Below, one piece after another: positions 63,718 through 64,000 of a stretch of 64,000 bases of DNA. The first letter of the stretch is position 1. Each line of letters begins with the position of its first letter. A program made the translations under genes and the position numbers. Source of the DNA: Paraburkholderia sp. FT54 (GTDB lineage: Bacteria > Pseudomonadota > Gammaproteobacteria > Burkholderiales > Burkholderiaceae); assembly GCF_031585635.1 (NCBI RefSeq), contig NZ_CP134195.1, forward strand, positions 1,364,001-1,428,000, written 5' to 3'. A model generated the notes under the pieces. The model was not told the origin of the DNA, did no database searches, and saw only the letters and a list, made by a program, of their open reading frames with translations.

Positions 63718-64000
63718 GGCTGAGTGGACTTCGAAGGAGATGCGGTGACGCGTTTCTTCGCCGCGCTGCGCTGGCCGGTCGCGTCGACGCCGAGCCATTG
63801 CATGGCGACGAGCAAGGGCATCGTCATGATGAAAAACAGAATCGTGTAGGCGCTGCCGATCTCGATGCGCAGCGACGCGTAGGTGTCGGCGAGACCCACC
63901 GGCAGCGTCTTGGTATCGGGCGTGTGCAGCATCCACGTGAGGTTGAATTCGCCGATCGAGAGCGTCAGCACCGCCAGCGCGCCGGCCACGATGCCGGGCC
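63714..64000 (-). CDS. ABC importer permease, partial
   Basis: The C-terminal part of an inner membrane permease continues beyond the window edge. About 95 residues are visible, with hydrophobic segments around ALAVLTLSIGEFNLTW and IGSAYTILFFIMTMPLLVAMQWL, ending in a basic tail. A GTG at 63989 is internal, not the start. Its TGA overlaps the ATPase ATG. It is probably the second of two permeases in a PotA-type importer operon. Confidence 0.85.
   Translation of the reverse strand, partial: PGIVAGALAVLTLSIGEFNLTWMLHTPDTKTLPVGLADTYASLRIEIGSAYTILFFIMTMPLLVAMQWLGVDATGQRSAAKKRVTASPSKSTQP

Overview
The window looks like chromosomal DNA of a Burkholderia-group beta-proteobacterium, most likely Paraburkholderia. 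The evidence is high GC with strong third-position bias, the complete aerobic box pathway for benzoate in its Burkholderia arrangement, Burkholderia-type families (DUF2844/DUF3443, non-haemolytic phospholipase C, a pentapeptide MXKDX protein) and strong Shine-Dalgarno sites. I see no rRNA, tRNA, insertion sequence, phage gene or CRISPR array. Catabolic and housekeeping operons alternate with small lipoprotein genes. Species assignment is inference; no database search was possible.

Layout. 1-3.9 kb: glyoxalase I; a Tat-exported small subunit with its GMC flavoprotein, separated by two tandem RNA-type hairpins; a ribbon-helix-helix protein; a hypothetical protein. 4.0-6.5 kb (minus): phospholipase C and a lipoprotein. 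6.6-17.1 kb: the benzoyl-CoA (box) pathway. Benzoate-CoA ligase, an alpha/beta hydrolase, the semialdehyde dehydrogenase and a DUF4863 protein lie on the minus strand; boxR and then boxC-boxB-boxA lie on the plus strand, with repeated operator-like sites around boxR. 17.1-17.8 kb: a VapBC-type toxin-antitoxin pair. 17.9-26.3 kb: reductive pyrimidine catabolism, with a divergent RutR-like TetR regulator and a matching operator, then N-carbamoyl amidase, PreT, PreA, NCS1 transporter and dihydropyrimidinase, ending in a strong terminator. 26.6-28.9 kb: a cystine-type amino-acid ABC importer. 29.0-31.0 kb (minus): leuA, preceded by a leucine-rich leader ORF.

31-38 kb is an accessory stretch: a lipoprotein-like methyltransferase, a CadD-like transporter, a repeat-rich lipoprotein whose 3' end including the stop codon is tandemly triplicated, an orphan HMW1C-type N-glycosyltransferase, and a coupled DUF2844-DUF3443 pair. 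38.7-47.4 kb: bamC, a candidate small RNA, an EamA exporter, L-lactate permease, two small lipoproteins, thiC behind a TPP riboswitch, and rnk. 47.8-50.5 kb: an envelope redox group (DUF1223 protein, cytochrome b, sulfite-oxidase-fold molybdoprotein, MXKDX peptide). 50.9-55.4 kb: a second EamA exporter with a LacI-type palindrome upstream, 2,4-dienoyl-CoA reductase, a DUF4397 lipoprotein and an entericidin. 55.7-59.9 kb: a NarX-type histidine kinase and, separately, a NarL-type regulator and a receiver-only protein, with two DUF1328 peptides and a ferritin-like protein between. 59.9-64 kb: an MFS exporter, a membrane protein, and the distal end of an ABC import operon with a GpdQ-like phosphodiesterase; the permease runs off the window.

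The most notable non-coding signals are the leuA leader peptide with its run of rare CTA codons, the paired hairpins at 1.2 kb with compensatory stem changes, the 97-bp triplication at 34.1-34.4 kb, the RutR-geometry operator at 18.75 kb and the orphan-terminator RNA candidate at 40.1 kb.
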